From Ceratothoa steindachneri (Eukaryota > Arthropoda > Malacostraca > Isopoda > Cymothoidae): a stretch of DNA of 64,000 bases. The stretch is taken from NCBI GenBank assembly GCA_963969495.1, contig OZ018326.1, positions 148,147,806-148,211,805 on the forward strand. The letters are read 5' to 3'. The notes beneath the pieces were generated by a model. The model worked only from the letters and a program-made list of their open reading frames with translations, made no database searches and had not been told where the DNA came from. Below, one piece after another: positions 22,920 to 36,807 of this stretch; position 1 is the first letter of the stretch, and each line of letters opens with the position of its first letter. Both the position numbers and the translations under genes were made by a program.

Positions 22920-23140
22920 TCGTTTGACCCTTTCAAACATCAAGGAAAATCGTTGAACCTGTCAGGCTGAGAATTATTAACTTATATCGAGGAAGAAGAG
23001 AGAAATGAAAGAGAAGAGAGATGGAAAAAAACAGAGCAGAAATGGAAGAGTGAAAGAGAATAAGTCAGCGTGAACTTGAATTAAGTCGTAATCAAATGCA
23101 GTCAATGTCACACAAATTTATGGACCAATAAAGCTATAAT
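22920..23140 (+). pseudogene. gag-like charged coiled-coil scrap
   Basis: The + strand reads FDPFKHQGKSLNLSG, a stop, then ELLTYIEEEERNEREER and a further Lys/Glu-rich helix. This resembles the N-terminus of arthropod gypsy gag (a short 'GLxGxELLxYVE' motif followed by a charged helix) and the style of the gag relic at 12.1 kb. It is interrupted by stops and not followed by pol. Low-to-moderate confidence. Confidence 0.4.
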
Positions 23141-25329
23141 TTGGCAAGGAGACGGATTTACTCTATGATAGTTGAGGTAAGATTACGTTAATCCTACCTG
23201 AAATGGAAACGTAGCGAGTGATTCACCAGTCTACTGAAATTAATACATACAATAACCTGAAATATCGCTAAACATTAGATTTCAAGAGAATGACTGTATC
23301 ATACTATGCGAGGACTCAGTATAGGTAGCGACTCAGCATCCTCCCACCAAAGTAGTGTAATTTTTAGCTATTATAATGCAGTTTGTTAATCTTTAGTTTC
23401 ATATTTGAAATAGTCTGCATTTTACATTTATGTATTTCAGAGAATAATAAATACAAGACTTTATCAACTTTGAGTTTACTCGGTGGCCTATGATTCGATT
23501 ATAAATTAATGTTATTTGATAACTCCTTCGATCTTTTTTATACTAGTTTCACTTTGCAAACTTTTCTATGTTCACACCGTTTGGTTCTACTTATTGGACA
23601 CTTTTCCTACCGTTTATGACTGAGATGGTTCTTGTTTGGTTGAGAAATGAAGTTGCTTTTTCTCTCATTAAGTAATATCCAAACCTGAAATGTAAAAGAA
23701 AGAATATTACCTTAGAAAAAACTTAAGTATCAGGTCAAAAGCAAGAAACTTCACAACTTTCATAAATATGCTGGAATTTGTTTAAAAACAGTACAAACTT
23801 TCCCCCTCCAAGATACGTTTAAAATAACTAGTTTAAAAAATTGATGATATTAAATTTGGTTTTGGCTCAAGTTGGCTATCACTTTCAAGAAATTTAGATC
23901 CTTTGCCATACAACCTCCCAAATATATTAACAAATCGATATGATATAGTGAACATGGGTAAGAACAAATCATTGCACCAGAAAATTGGATCCATCGATGG
24001 CCCCTTTCTTTAAAATTTCCTTTTTGGCCGAAATTGGATTTTATTTTCGACATAATGTTGAAAAAAGGTGGCCACCTTTCCTTTTTTCTCGGTTGAAAGA
24101 ATTTTCGATCAAGCAAAGGAAAGCGGAAAAGAATGATTAGTGTTTTAGAAATATCATATCAATCACTGAATTGATGGTTTATATGTGCAATAGTATAGCG
24201 GATAGTGAAAAGTGAATAAGACTGACATGGTGGATAGCATTATAATGAGAGGCAAGAAATCGATAATAATCTAAAAAAGATGGATAATTAGAATAGAAAA
24301 TAAGAATAAAAAAATCTATTTTCATGCTAGGACATCGGAGAAGGAGCAAAGAGGCGGGAAAGATTGACAGTTTGGTTAATACTATTTCCAGCTCTTATAA
24401 CTTAAGGATGCACTGATTTTGACATAATGACCTAATATACATGATTATTTTAACACACTGTACGACATCTGTCTATTTTGAAATTGTGCCTGTAACCAAT
24501 TCCTTTTTGTACTCGTTAAATCCGACAAAGCCCAGATTAGGGACGTTGGCCTTGTTAGCTGCCGACCCCATTTTTTTCTCGGGAGTCCACTTTTGTATTA
24601 ATTACACTCAAAATTCTTGATGGGGACGATTTTAGCAATTTTTAAAAAATTTCTGAACATATCTTACTTCACTAAGCTTGTAATCTTTTTTACTTGTGGT
24701 ACATCTTATTGCTTTTTCCAAGCACGCCCCAAAACTCTTCTTTTGGATTTTAGTCTGTAGTAGCCCGTTCAAAGTTGTTATCCTAATTTCTCCTAACCAT
24801 TCTTAGATATAACTCATGAGGCGTTGTCCTGCCTAAATGAAACTGAAATTCTTCCTGTTGTGAAATGTAATTTATTTAGAGATAGATATAAAACCTGAAG
24901 CAACATTGTGGCTTACCTTGTGGAGTTCATTCTTGCCTGGCACCTTACCCCTTAAACCGATGAAGACTTGGGCTTAAATACCATGATAGAACCAGTTCCG
25001 TGCTTCACAGATTGTGCCGCAAACACCGCGTGATATTCCTCTCCAAATCTTCTACCATATATTAAAATAAATTGACATTAATTAAATTTAAAACAAAAAG
25101 CAATATTCTTTTTTATAACCTGATTATAGCTTTCACCTAAAGAGATAACTTTAGGCCATTGCTCTTCTGTCCAACTTTTTTTATCTTTGGCCCTGTGAAT
25201 ATGTCTTACATTTTGACTACTGAAACCAATGGCGTCTTCTCACATTGCATTATTTACTCTTTAAGCTTTAAGCCTCATTCTAACTATTCTAGCCAATATA
25301 TTTTTAATTGATAACTCTTTTATATAACC

Positions 25330-25332
<3 letters not shown>
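23141..25332. other. AT-rich stretch without recognisable gene
   Basis: The longest frame (minus, 24116-23850, 88 codons) is Lys/Phe-rich with no recognisable motif. No Polinton capsid, protease or integrase motif was found on either strand, though these would be expected to the right of the ATPase. Confidence 0.45.

Positions 25333-25416
<84 letters not shown>
25333..25416. repeat. (AT)n microsatellite
   Basis: About 84 bp of AT dinucleotides. Confidence 0.95.
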
Positions 25417-25417
<1 letters not shown>

Positions 25418-25476
25418 AAAAGAGCAGCCCTCCCAGACGGCTTTCCATGCAAGATTTCCCTCCTAACTTATCAGAT

Positions 25477-25500
25477 CAAGCCTAAGCAGAGTTAGGCTTG
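25477..25500. other. Perfect 9-bp stem hairpin
   Basis: caagcctaa (25477-25485) and ttaggcttg (25492-25500) are exact complements around a 6-nt loop. It lies 60 bp after the (AT)n tract. It may be a fragment of a palindromic non-autonomous element; no function is assigned. Confidence 0.4.
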
Positions 25501-28500
25501 GGTATAGCCAGGAGACAGGAATGGAATAGAGTCAGGTGGAATGTATTTAAGTTGTCCAAATATATATATATTAGATCCAAAGACTATGGCGCGTAATCTT
25601 AAATCAGCAAGAGCTGATGATTTTTGGACAAAAATGTTGCTGGTCTGAATTCTATTCTGGAAACAAAGCGATGGCTAAAGCCTGTCTTAAGTTGATGCGG
25701 CTGATTTCTCATCCAAATGATGGTTGCCTTTTCATTCAATAATATGTGGAGATTGAGAAAAGCGGTGTGACCATTAACTTACCCTATACATTTACATAAT
25801 TAATTCCACCAAGTCAATTATAGGGTGCCTGTTTATAAAGAACTAGATAAATAAAGGCATGCTTGATGTTGAGGGAAATTTTGAGCCGTGGGCTGCTTTT
25901 CTATTGGTAGATTTAGTCATATGTAGATGAGCCTGATAGTTTACTAAAGACTGACTTTGTGTTGAAGAAGATTCAAATTGAGCAAACTAATGGCATATCC
26001 AATTTCGATGTGTCAGGATCAGCATAAATAGAAAGAAGTCTCAAGGGTGAACTCCAATCTTTCCTCATACATCCAAAATTCATATAAGATGTAAATATAA
26101 TATACAAGTGCAATTGTGGTCTAAGTGAATATAAACAACGCTAGCACAGTAAAAGGTTATAGAAGCCATAACTATCTCAAGTTGTTTTATCGTAATTAAA
26201 TTGTTCTGCCATTATGCATCACACTTAACTATCTTTAGTTTCACTCTCAAAAGAGAAATTCTGAATGAATCCATAACCATTGTATGACAAGAAAGCGACC
26301 GTAACAGAATACGAATACCAGAAGTCTTCAACATTTTCAAAAATAGCTGGCCCTTTATCTAAAATTCATACCCCGCACAGTTCTCCAATGACTCGAGTAC
26401 TCATCTTTTATTCCTGTGAATAGCTTCCTTGAACGATAAGTATAAATATAGCAATACACAGAATACAACACAATTATCCCATACACACTGGAAAAGTATA
26501 TTAATTATTAAAAAGTTATCAAGTTCTCGTTCTGAATGACTTAAGCACTTCTTCGCCAACTTGAAATTCTTCGTCGCATTGCCATCAACTTATCGAGTTA
26601 AACCTATTGGTTTTGGATCAAGCTCAATTCAGAACTCTTGCAGTCCAGTTACTCGATATCTTCCTCTTCTAACAAATGCTTCATTGTCTTTGCTGTGAGA
26701 CACAAAGCATTTTTCTGCATGAAAAAAGACTCGCATACCTCTTTTATTTGGTGGGAAAATGTCACATGTTGTTGATACAAACTTTTGTAAACCACAGAGT
26801 TTTGGTTGCAAGTAAACGGAAGAGGAGACAGATTCCAGAGGGTGAAAATATGCGCCACACTATAACGCTGTCACACAAGTTTAACCTCTTTTTTGTTAAT
26901 GTGGAATTCAACCATTTAACTGTATGACGAGTTAAATTCTGCTTTTCATGCGACCCGAAAAAATTGTATTTGCATTCGATGCTGTAAAACACTCAAACTC
27001 ATCAACACTTAACAACACATCTTCAGTACCAAAGCTACCTCTCTTCTATATGAAATAAAAATATGACAATTTCGGAGGGGAGTAGGAAGGAATGTTTGGA
27101 TATATTTGAATCGAAATCGAATGAATATTTTCTGAATAAAAAGAATTTCTAGTACGCTCTCCCTTTTTAGATGGTAGTATATAGATTTATAATTATGTAT
27201 TATTCGTAATACAAAAAAATAATCCCTGCATCGTTGTATGTAAAACTTATCACGCTTTATTTCGTTTATTCCTCGTTGTCTTTTTTACGCCTTTGGACTA
27301 ATCTCATATAGGCATTAATTGTAGCATCTCTATCACTTTCCATCTTTCTTCTGCAAACAAACACTGATGGACTCAATTTCTTCACAAAAATATAGATATC
27401 TTTAAAAATGTATTAAATACACAAAAACACAACAATAAACGTAATATATTGCAAAAGTACCGTAAATATTCGACTAAACACTGTACCAATCCTTTACAGT
27501 ACAGTCTCAATAAATAGCCATGATAAATTTACTTTTTGCCATAGGAATTTGACTGAATATCAGTGCAATTAATATTTGGTCTATGATCATTGTCATTAAT
27601 TCCAATTATCAAACTTTGGTTCTTTCCGCGTTTATTATCTGATTAATGTCACTTACATGCCCCATTCGATCACGAGAATTTCTTTTTTCCATTTGGCCTC
27701 GAGACTTAAAGAAGATGGATTATTCCACTTCTCCATGAAGCCCTATCGACTTAATCCTGCAAACCAAATTCGAAATGACTCAAAGCCCGCATCAAATCAG
27801 TCAACTTAAGCAACCAATGTAAAGTCGTTTTACACTAAAAAATTTAAGTAAGTTTGTACAAAATACAAGGTGTCACACCCACATTAAATCACTTTTCAGC
27901 ATCCTAAGCATTCATCGCAAACTAACTTCATCCCTTGGGGCTGTAACATACAATACAATTTACATTCACGTAATGAAAATAAAAGGAAGACCAATGGAAA
28001 TGGCAGAAACAAACAGTCTCTTCCATATTATGGTAGACACCAAATGAATCAAGCATTGGCTCTCTAATCTTAATATCATTCCTCAACTTATCAAACTTTT
28101 CTATTGTTATTGAATAAATATTCCTCCCTCTAAAAATGGTATGTCACTGCAAATCAAACGATTACCCATCTGAAATGAGTTAGGAAACTGTGGCTAGAAG
28201 CATTGGAAATCCCTCGGCTTTGGAGCAAGATATTGAAATTATTTAAATTCACAGTGGCATTTTGAAGCTAACTACAAATCTTTTTATTAGTCCCAGAAGA
28301 TTTCAGATAGATGGAACCCTATTTAAAAATAAATTACCAACCTCATCAATGTAAAATTTTGGTTACGTTTTTAATTCCTAAAATAAGTGCTGCTTAAACT
28401 ACTCTCTTGCCAAACGATGTTTGCTGCTCTTTAATAAAAAATAGAATACCCTTAACTTTCTAAGTGTAGATCTGTGGAGAATTTGGTGACGATAGAGGAA

Positions 28501-30726
28501 GAGAAATTTTGTTGAAGGTATATTGTTCCACATCCTTATGTGGGAATTGAAGACGGGAGAGCAAGCAACTGAATCGTCTGAGCCTAGAAGTCAGTTGCAT
28601 ATGGCTCCCGTTTCTAAAGCTAACACCACTATGGAAATTGGTGTAATTGCATAATGACCAAAAAGCAAGTCCAAGAGTGGAGCTAGAAATTTAATTCAGA
28701 GGTGATGTAAATATAAAGGGGATAGAGAATATGTAAAATAATTAACAGCACTTTTTTCTAGGAATTATATCTTAAGGGAATATTCTTTAACTAGCTTATT
28801 AAAAATATTGAGTGCAGTGATTTTAGTGAAATTTCTAGATCAACTCTTGCATGTATGTGTTATTTGTAACAAATAAATTTCACTGCTGACGCAGTGTAAA
28901 TATTTAGGTTTACCACATTGTAAAAAATATTTCTAGCTGACATTCGTTTATCTAGTTTAATATATCTTGTACTTTAACTTATTGAATTTGTTTATTATTT
29001 TATATACTTTGATAAGTTGAAAGCTCAGTTAACGGTCTTTATATGTACGCTGAATTTCTAATTTCAGAAATTAAATTGTCCTACGTTCTTGGATTTTTTC
29101 CATTATTGAATTCTCATTGCGAATTTCTGGGGCCAAAATTGTACCGCATACTCTATGTGACGTTTTATAAGGCCTCATATAAAGAAAAATTAATGCCTAA
29201 TGAAATAAAAAAAAATAATTAAGCCCTAAAGCCTATTATGAAGTCAAAGTACTTTGTTGTGACAATTTCAGATACCGAAGATTAAGATGTGTAACTTATT
29301 ATCTATTTGAATGGACTTTCAATCTTTCCCATACACTTTTTATTTTTTAAGATATGTAAAGAGGGTTACTGTAACCTGTTTATGGAAGGGGCACGTCACT
29401 AGATTATGAGATCACCGCAAATCACCTCCTTATTAAGGGAACGACTAGTTACATTTTCGAGGTGAAGGATTGCTTTACGGCGAATTATTTATCCGACTCC
29501 AAAGATAATTGTATTTTTAACGGTGTTCTTCTTGACTGGGTTGTCGAAGGTTCAAGGCAAAGATAGACTAAAAAAATAATCTATTTATTCTAATATGGAT
29601 TATTATTCTCTTCGATATTTTCTGAATAACTAACCTTATAACTGACTGTTTTCTTTCTATTTTTATTTGCGCTCTAAATCTAGAAGGCGTGGCTTATACA
29701 TGGGACGGCTACCTTCGTACAGTCTACCTCCGTTTCTTATCCTATCTCCATTCTTTGGGCGAGCCTACAAAGTCTGGGTACAATGTGTGTATGCTTTATG
29801 TTAAACCTATATTTGTTTTTTGATACAACTTTCGCTGCACGATCTCTTATGGTCAGCAGCTGTGTTTACTCAGGCTCTTCCTAAATAAATATCCATTTTG
29901 ATTTCCTTATCTCAACCATTTCTTTGCTCTACTTTTGTCTCTCACGCTTCTTGCTACATATTTATATTTATAAACCCATTTAATTTGTAATACACAATTG
30001 GATCTATAAATTTAAAAGCAGATGCTTCAATTTAATAGGACCAATTTGCATCCATTAGTGGGGGTATCTTTTGAGTCTATTGAACCCAGCAATTTTGGGG
30101 TGCCAGAAGCCTAACCATGCGAAAACCGACCCCTACAAGTACTCCCTCACTAACAACGGAGTTTATCATGAGGTTGTATAACCTATATAGGTCATACAAA
30201 TCATTTCGGGCACTCCTAATATCGGCAGTATCAATAATAACAAACAGGGCATTGAAATTTATATGAATAAATACCTGTGTCCAAATTAGCCTATTTATTC
30301 CAGGTCCTGACATATTGTATAGCAATATTCAATTGATAGCGATACATTTTATATGTAATCATTGGCAGCTGGCATATCTCGTGTTAGGTTCCTACAAACA
30401 CATAAAACTTGCACCTATCAAATACGTAGTAATTCATTTACTAAGCTATAGAGGCAATGAGGCGTAAATATTTTTATGCTTTTTCATCTTTCCTCATAAT
30501 ATCTCTCTATAATACTTCCACAGAGTATAAAAAATATATAAACTACGGATTTCTAGCAAACTTGAATTGTCTCCCAGAGCGTCTGAACACGTTCATCTCA
30601 CCGTTCCGCTCTTCCCGTGACTGTAGACGTGTCTGAGTTAATTCCCGTGGCTTCGTGCTCCTATTCCTCCTTCTTTCTTCCACCTGAGTCTGAAGGGCGT
30701 CGCTGATCAGTCGTCATGTCACCATT
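25501..30726. other. Long AT-rich stretch without recognisable gene
   Basis: I read both strands and saw no transposase, polymerase, gag, host domain or RNA-gene motif. Overlapping short frames near 26630-26990 have no coherent homology. This is the largest block with no identified content apart from 41.5-45.9 kb. It may hold diverged repeats or introns that cannot be recognised by eye. Confidence 0.4.
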
Positions 30727-33250
30727 TTAAGGGCGAGGTAGCTTCGCCAGTATGAACCTGTCAATTGAGAAAAACCAAACTTTATTGCGGCGCTCGATAA
30801 CCTCGAAAGGGCCACAATAGGGCACTTCAAGTGGTTTTCTTACGCAGTCTATTCGGTCCCAAACATGATGTGCTTCGCGATATTGTGGGGCAAAAAAGGC
30901 TTTGGCACCGAGTGCAGGTGTCCTAAGGATGGCTACGCGAAGCCTATTTGTGCCATTGTGGATGCCAGTTCTTTTATGAATTAGAAGTCGGTATTTGATG
31001 AATATGAAGCTACTAAATGTTTTGAGCATAAGAGTGGGGTCCCTCTGACTGCAGTAAACGGTGAGAATCCAGTACCATTTGGCAAGGAGCGAATTCCTAA
31101 CAGGGCAATTGGGAGTGCCATTAGCCAACCTTGTTACAGGCAATTATTGAGCACTTCAGAGTCCTTTGTTTCCTTTCCACTAACCCATCAGTGAACACTC
31201 TCTACGCAGTGGTACAAAGACGATGGAAACCAACCAGGGAAGACAGTTATTTGACTATTTCTGATCGAATTGGGCACCTCTGTTGGTGACCAAATAAAAC
31301 AGGACTCCAAATCTGGAAATTCACCCGTCCAGAAACCTAAGACAATCGTTGCGGCACTTATGTCCGGAATCGGTATCACTTCGATCCATCTTGTCACTCG
31401 GTCGATGCCTGATAAGATATACTGATTATGCAGGGGTAGGATCGTGCAGCCAGTGTACAGTGGTCCAACTATATCTATGCGTTCAGTTTCAAAACTCGAG
31501 GAAGAAAATATCAATAGGGAGGATCCGTGATTTTGTGTGGCAATTCAATTAAGAAGACAGACAAGGGAGGCACATTCTCGTTCAGAACAGAAGCAGGTAT
31601 CCTTAACCATGTTTGGCCAGAAATACCTCAATTTGATGAGCCGAAGTGAGGACTTAATTCAAGGGTTGCTCAGATTGTACAATTAATTAAAAATTGCACT
31701 CCTGCATGCTAACGTGACAAACGGCCGTGAATATCCAGATGTTGCTTCACACCAAAGATGAACATTCTTGGGAAAAAGGTAAGGTTTTAGGAGCAAATGA
31801 CATTCATTAGTATCTGCATCACTTTCCTGCACTGCCACCAAAACTCGAAAGTCAAGGGAGTAAATTTGGACCTTTTTGACGATCCGTGAGCGGAAATCAG
31901 CAACTACGTTATCCTCACTATGCACGTACCCGATATCACTAATGTATTCCAAAATGGCTGTCCAATGGCGTTATTTTCTGTCTGTTTTGGCACTCAGTGG
32001 CGATGAAAAAGCTGGGAACAATCCGTGACCAGCTGGTATAGGGCAATTGCTACTCTCAATTGCCCTACTTGCTTCTTCGTTCCACATCAGCTCTTGAGCC
32101 TTAGGTTCCTGGCGAACAAACATTGACAGTGGGGCTGCAATCGCAGCAAAGTTTGGGATCATACTGTGGTAGTATTCTACCATCCCCAAATATCTTCGAA
32201 GCTCCTTATAGACATCTGGTAGCGGCATGTTTCCAAACTCTTTTATATTCTTCGTGGGTGGGCATATGCCTTTTACCGAGACGTGGTGTCCTAAAAAGTC
32301 TATTTCTTCCTTCGCCCACTCACACTTCTCCAACGATATTCTAAGACCATGTTTGACCAGGATTTAAAAGACCTATTCCAAATACTTCAAGTGGTCGTCC
32401 GTATTGTCTAAATATATCAAGATGTCGTCTATGTTCAGAAAACCCAATCCTAATCCTCGAAACAGGGTTTACATTTGTCTCTGGAAGGTGCAGGTGGAAT
32501 TTTTTAAACCAAATAGAAGCTCATCGTACTCCCAAAAACCAAATGGAGTCGTGAACGCGGGTTTCTCTATGTCTGGCTGGTTCATCTGGATTTGCTGTTA
32601 AGCACAAATCAGGTCCAACCTTGAAAAGATACTTTGGCCGTGAGGTGATCCTTAATGCTTCGATTCACGATAGCGGACAATTGTCAAGCTTTGTAACGCC
32701 CTTTAACGCTCAGAAATTGTCGACCACCCTGAACTCACTGGGCGATTTCTATGGCACAAAGTGGATACGCGAAGCCCATGAGATTTTGACGGGAGAATGA
32801 CTCCCTACCTTATTAAAGTCGCGAATGTTGCTTAAACAGGTCACAGTTTTTCCATCAAAAGAGGATTTGACCGTGCAAATGTAGGTGGAGCACTACCAGC
32901 TTCGATTGTATGCTTCACTGAGCTCGGCGGTGGCTGGGAGGGTTTAGAGGGTGCAGCTCTGCAATGAGGCGGTAAGTGTTGCAGATAATCGATTATTCAA
33001 GCTATGGCCGGTTTTTCAGGCAACTTTAATTCCGAAACGAATTTAGTTCGATTATCTATTAGCATGTTGCGCGCAAAGTCTATTAAAAGATCATAATGTA
33101 TTTCTCAAAAGATCAGTGCCTAATAATGGAGAGGTGGTATCTGTTATAACAAACGACAACCTAAATGGTCGGCGAGGAATGTGGATCACTATATCCGCAT
33201 GAATTTCGCCGTGGTCATAATGTGATATAGATTCTCACGCGACTCAAAAA
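30727..33250 (-). pseudogene. Ty3/gypsy pol relic (PR?-RT-RNase H-integrase)
   Basis: Read right to left on the minus strand. A weak protease-like region lies at about 33240-32950. Next come a short 'GPPVFARxR'-like lead (about 32900) and the RT: SPSEFRVVDNF; a FLNIDDILIYL motif at about 32440-32400, where the usual YxDD Tyr is Asn; then DFLGHHVS and LRRYLGMVEYYHSMIPNFA in 32333-31971. The RNase H tail DIGYVHSEDNVVADFRSR follows (31952-31683), then the integrase zinc region (RYFWPNM, about 31630). The integrase core has IDIVGPL and IDRVTRWIEVIPIPD (31514-31188). The integrase C-terminus has HVWDRIDCVRKPLEVPY and GPFEV (31143-30727). Frameshifts and stops separate the blocks. Flanking LTRs were not identified. 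Confidence 0.85.
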
Positions 33251-33489
33251 GAATAAGAACTTCACTCAAGAAGCGCCTAATGTGAGCCCTCGTGACGTGA
33301 CGAGCGCGTCACTTTTCACAACCTCCGCAAACTCCATATTTATAGGAAATCACTAATTTACGATGTTTTACTAGTAAACGTTTTTTTAACAAGCTCCAAA
33401 TAACTTTAGATGCCAAAATTAGCATACTTTTCTCAAATATTGTCTCTCTTCTACTCATTTCTACGTCGAGATAGCTATTATACCATATC
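33251..33489. other. Stretch upstream of the gypsy pol relic, possible gag remnant not recognised
   Basis: For a minus-strand element, gag would lie here. The sequence is slightly GC-richer up to about 33350, but no gag motif could be read. Confidence 0.3.
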
Positions 33490-33780
33490 TTTGTTAGTCG
33501 CGTACGCGTCTATATCTCACTATGTCAGTCATTTGGTCCATGTTTTGCATTTTTCCTTTTGTTTGTAACATTGCAACGAATTAGCCGATTCCATTGAAAT
33601 TTGAACCCCTTATTTTTTACATTTTTTTGAGAATGATATAATTTACGAAGTCTTCCTAAAGTTAGTCTGGCAATTATCAAAAAGTTTTGACAGTCGTAAG
33701 GTCATAAATCAGAATAAGTGGGAGCAAACGACTTTGGTCAGCAGACCTTGTCTTCAATACGTCGAAAAATTCATTCATCA
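33490..33780 (+). repeat. Dispersed repeat family R1, copy 2
   Basis: It matches copies 1 and 3 with 'ccgattccattgaaatttga', 'gtcttcctaaagttagtctgg', and a 3' block gtaaggtcataaatcagaataa that ends at 'cagcagaccttgtc'. Confidence 0.65.
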
Positions 33781-35160
33781 AAACTTAATAGATACGAAAA
33801 TATTTCAAAGGATACTTTAGAATAAATAAAAGAACCATCATTATATATAATCCAAAATATAATTAGATTTGTGTTCAAAAAAGGCCTTTTTTAATACAAA
33901 TTCGTTTTCGTAATCAAATCTAAAAACCTTTCCGATAGGAAAATTTACCTATCTATACTCATTATCAATTTTTTTCTTGCAGACCACTAATTCTTAAGAA
34001 AGGAGTCTGAATGATTCCGATGTCATGCGAGATTATTCAACCCTACTCGTGTATAGTTGGATTAATAATTTACATCTGTGTTTAGAGAGTGTGCCATTTA
34101 TCTCATATAGTTTGTTATATATTTACTTTTAATAAATAAATTAATTTTATATATACTTATTATGCATTTTCGCATTATACACGGTACGGCATCAAGACCA
34201 GACCGAATTGAGAGGGGCATTGTTTTTCTTGGATGGGAGTGTACATTAAACGGTCTGGTCGTGTTAGGTGTGTAGAATCATGCAGTTACAGATATTTTGG
34301 AGAGCACAGTGCCTCTATTGTTAAACAGTAGTTAAAGAATGGTAGATCCGTCATAAGTAAACAAGGGTTATCAGCGAGATTCTACATTATATTTAGTTTT
34401 ACTATAAGATTAATATATCAAGGGCAATGCAGTAAACATTTGCAAAATTTGTTGGTTCTTAAGTGAGTAATAAACTTGAAAAGTTTCACTAGCATATTTA
34501 GAAAATTGAAATATTATATCAGTTATCAGCATTAAATAAAAAAGCTAAAATAATAAGGTAGACATATCACACAAGCACAAAGAAGAAGAGAATTACTAAA
34601 AGCAGCAATAAACAGGAATAATTCAATTGAGCTATCAATTTGACCTTGTTGCCGATCGTGACAAATTCTATGTCACCGCCTGAGTGAGGACAGAATTAAA
34701 AAATAAACCTAATGAAGACGGATAAGAAAGTGGAAAGAAGATCCTTTGGTAGAGAGCACGAGACCTATTTATATATAAGCGTCAAATCGTAGCGTTAAAT
34801 TTGAAATAGGAAAAATATCAGGTATTATATGTAGGTCTAGTATCCTGCCATAGAGGAATTTAATTAGGTAGTGAGCCAGAAACTTCAGGGTTTTGAGGGT
34901 ACTATATAAAATTCAATATGGTTAATTTTATCATTTGGTTATTAACTGGCTGAAAATTATGAAAGATTTCTTATACTTATTCATAACAGAAATATCAGAT
35001 TAGTCATATGCAGTGAATATAAAAAATAAATACAAAAATGTGGTAGATAAACACACGTGCATGTAAGAGAATAATAAATGAAATCGGCAATAAAAAGAAA
35101 CAATATAAATAACTGATCTTATTACCGCATGGGGATTTAACCTACACTTAATTATATACA
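33781..35160. other. AT-rich stretch without recognisable gene
   Basis: Short frames only; no motif seen. Confidence 0.4.
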
Positions 35161-36750
35161 TATAATTGTCAGTGAGCGTTATTGTCGTTAGTGACAGATG
35201 CTGTCTCATTGCCTGAATTAAAAACAAAAGTGAAAAGGTTCGAAGATATGAGATTTCTGGCCAAAAAGAGCTGTTGAAGTCTTGTGGTAGTTGGGATCTC
35301 TGCACTTGGTATAGGTGACCTGTGCTCCAAATCGGCTAGCATAAAGTTTAAATAATTCTCGATCAACATTTTCACCCTTGAATTTCTTGAAAATAGTTGT
35401 GTTGGAGTGGCGAGGAACCACCAAGTTAGAGTGCTCTCTCTCCGGCAATCAATCTCAGAGGCCTCCTGGTGGGGAAGCTTTCAGACTGCAGAGGGCAAAG
35501 TTTGCATAACAAGAGACTACCACATATATGGAAATCGAGAGTTTGGTCTCGTCCTCCTAGCTGGCGGAGGAGAGGGGTTCCACGGAAACCTTGACTCGAC
35601 TCACTTTTTGGCACTTTCACACGTATGATGAAGGGGCCTTCTGGTAGAGTGTATGCAAATCTGCACCTTCCACTTCTTTACCTCTACTAAAAAAGGTCGA
35701 GCAACCTTGCCTTTTCTAGACAATAATCACGTACATTGAAATCTTTCCGGTGCGCTTGTAGAGCATATAAACCTATCATTTTTCCTTTGGGCGCTTTCAT
35801 ACCCTCCAAGACCGCAAGAAAGAACAAAGCGCGAAAAAACTGCATACAATTAAGGAATTTTAATCCTATACAGAATGATAAGGGCACTGGATCCAAACTA
35901 AACGGCATCGTCAGCTGATCGCTTCTCCTTGCCAGAGATCGAGAAATTAGTCATTCCTTTAATGCGGCCAGTGTAGAGGATTCAACTAAAGTTACAATTC
36001 TTTTAAAGAAGAATGAGAATCGAGTAAGAGTCTTCAAACACAGTGAAAGTACGCTGCATCGAGGTTAGTTAACTGTGCAATTTAAAATGATAATTTCATA
36101 TAGTATAACTAGGTAAAGGATATAAAGCCACAGCAAGAAATGAAGTATTTAAGGCAAAATTAGAGAGGAAACATTAGGAGGGGTAAAAATTGCGGATAAA
36201 ATTTCCATTAGCCATCTCCTGCTAACGGAGATCTAAAAACCTTAAACACGGAAGAGTTTGCAGTGCACACCTTTACGAGCAGGATATGGTAACGAGAAAC
36301 AACTAAGGGGGAAAGGGGGAGAATGAGCTCTACAATTTCCTTCAGTTAGCCCTGAGTTCACATCAACTTCTTTGAAAAATTGCTTTCCTTGAATAAAGTA
36401 GGCCCATGGAATTGTAGCCTCCGTATGAGGCAGATCTCTGGAAGATACTAAAACTAAAATATGCCAAAGCCACTGCCGCATTCGTGACCTTACTGGAGGA
36501 GATATGGCTTGACATACGAGGCTTTAATTCCCTATTTCCAAACGTTCTAGGCCTCGCGTGCAGCCTTAAAAGAAGATGGGTGAGTAAGAGCATGGTGCAC
36601 TAATTACAACTTAGAAACGCCTAACCACGGCTTTCAGCGATATCTCAACTCTAGGGTCTAATAACTTGATTTATGCGCGCGGCTAATTCACTTTTTATGA
36701 AGTGGTTGAGTGGCGAAAGATGGTCCTCATTTAATTAGGTCGACGCCCGT

Positions 36751-36752
<2 letters not shown>
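35160..36752. other. GC-elevated patch with overlapping short frames, unassigned
   Basis: Relative to its surroundings this block is GC-richer (clearest at 35400-35640 and 36230-36600) and carries overlapping frames of 60-79 codons on both strands. None has a recognisable domain. One minus frame (35908-35687) ends with a mixed charged segment. The composition suggests a decayed element rather than a host gene, but I cannot name it. Confidence 0.3.

Positions 36753-36806
<54 letters not shown>
36753..36806. repeat. (AT)n microsatellite
   Basis: About 54 bp of AT dinucleotides. Confidence 0.95.

Positions 36807-36807
<1 letters not shown>

Noticed and set aside
35407..35628. Plus frame of 73 codons in the GC-elevated patch.
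   Set aside because: It overlaps an equally open minus-strand frame and has no recognisable domain. High GC alone explains the openness.
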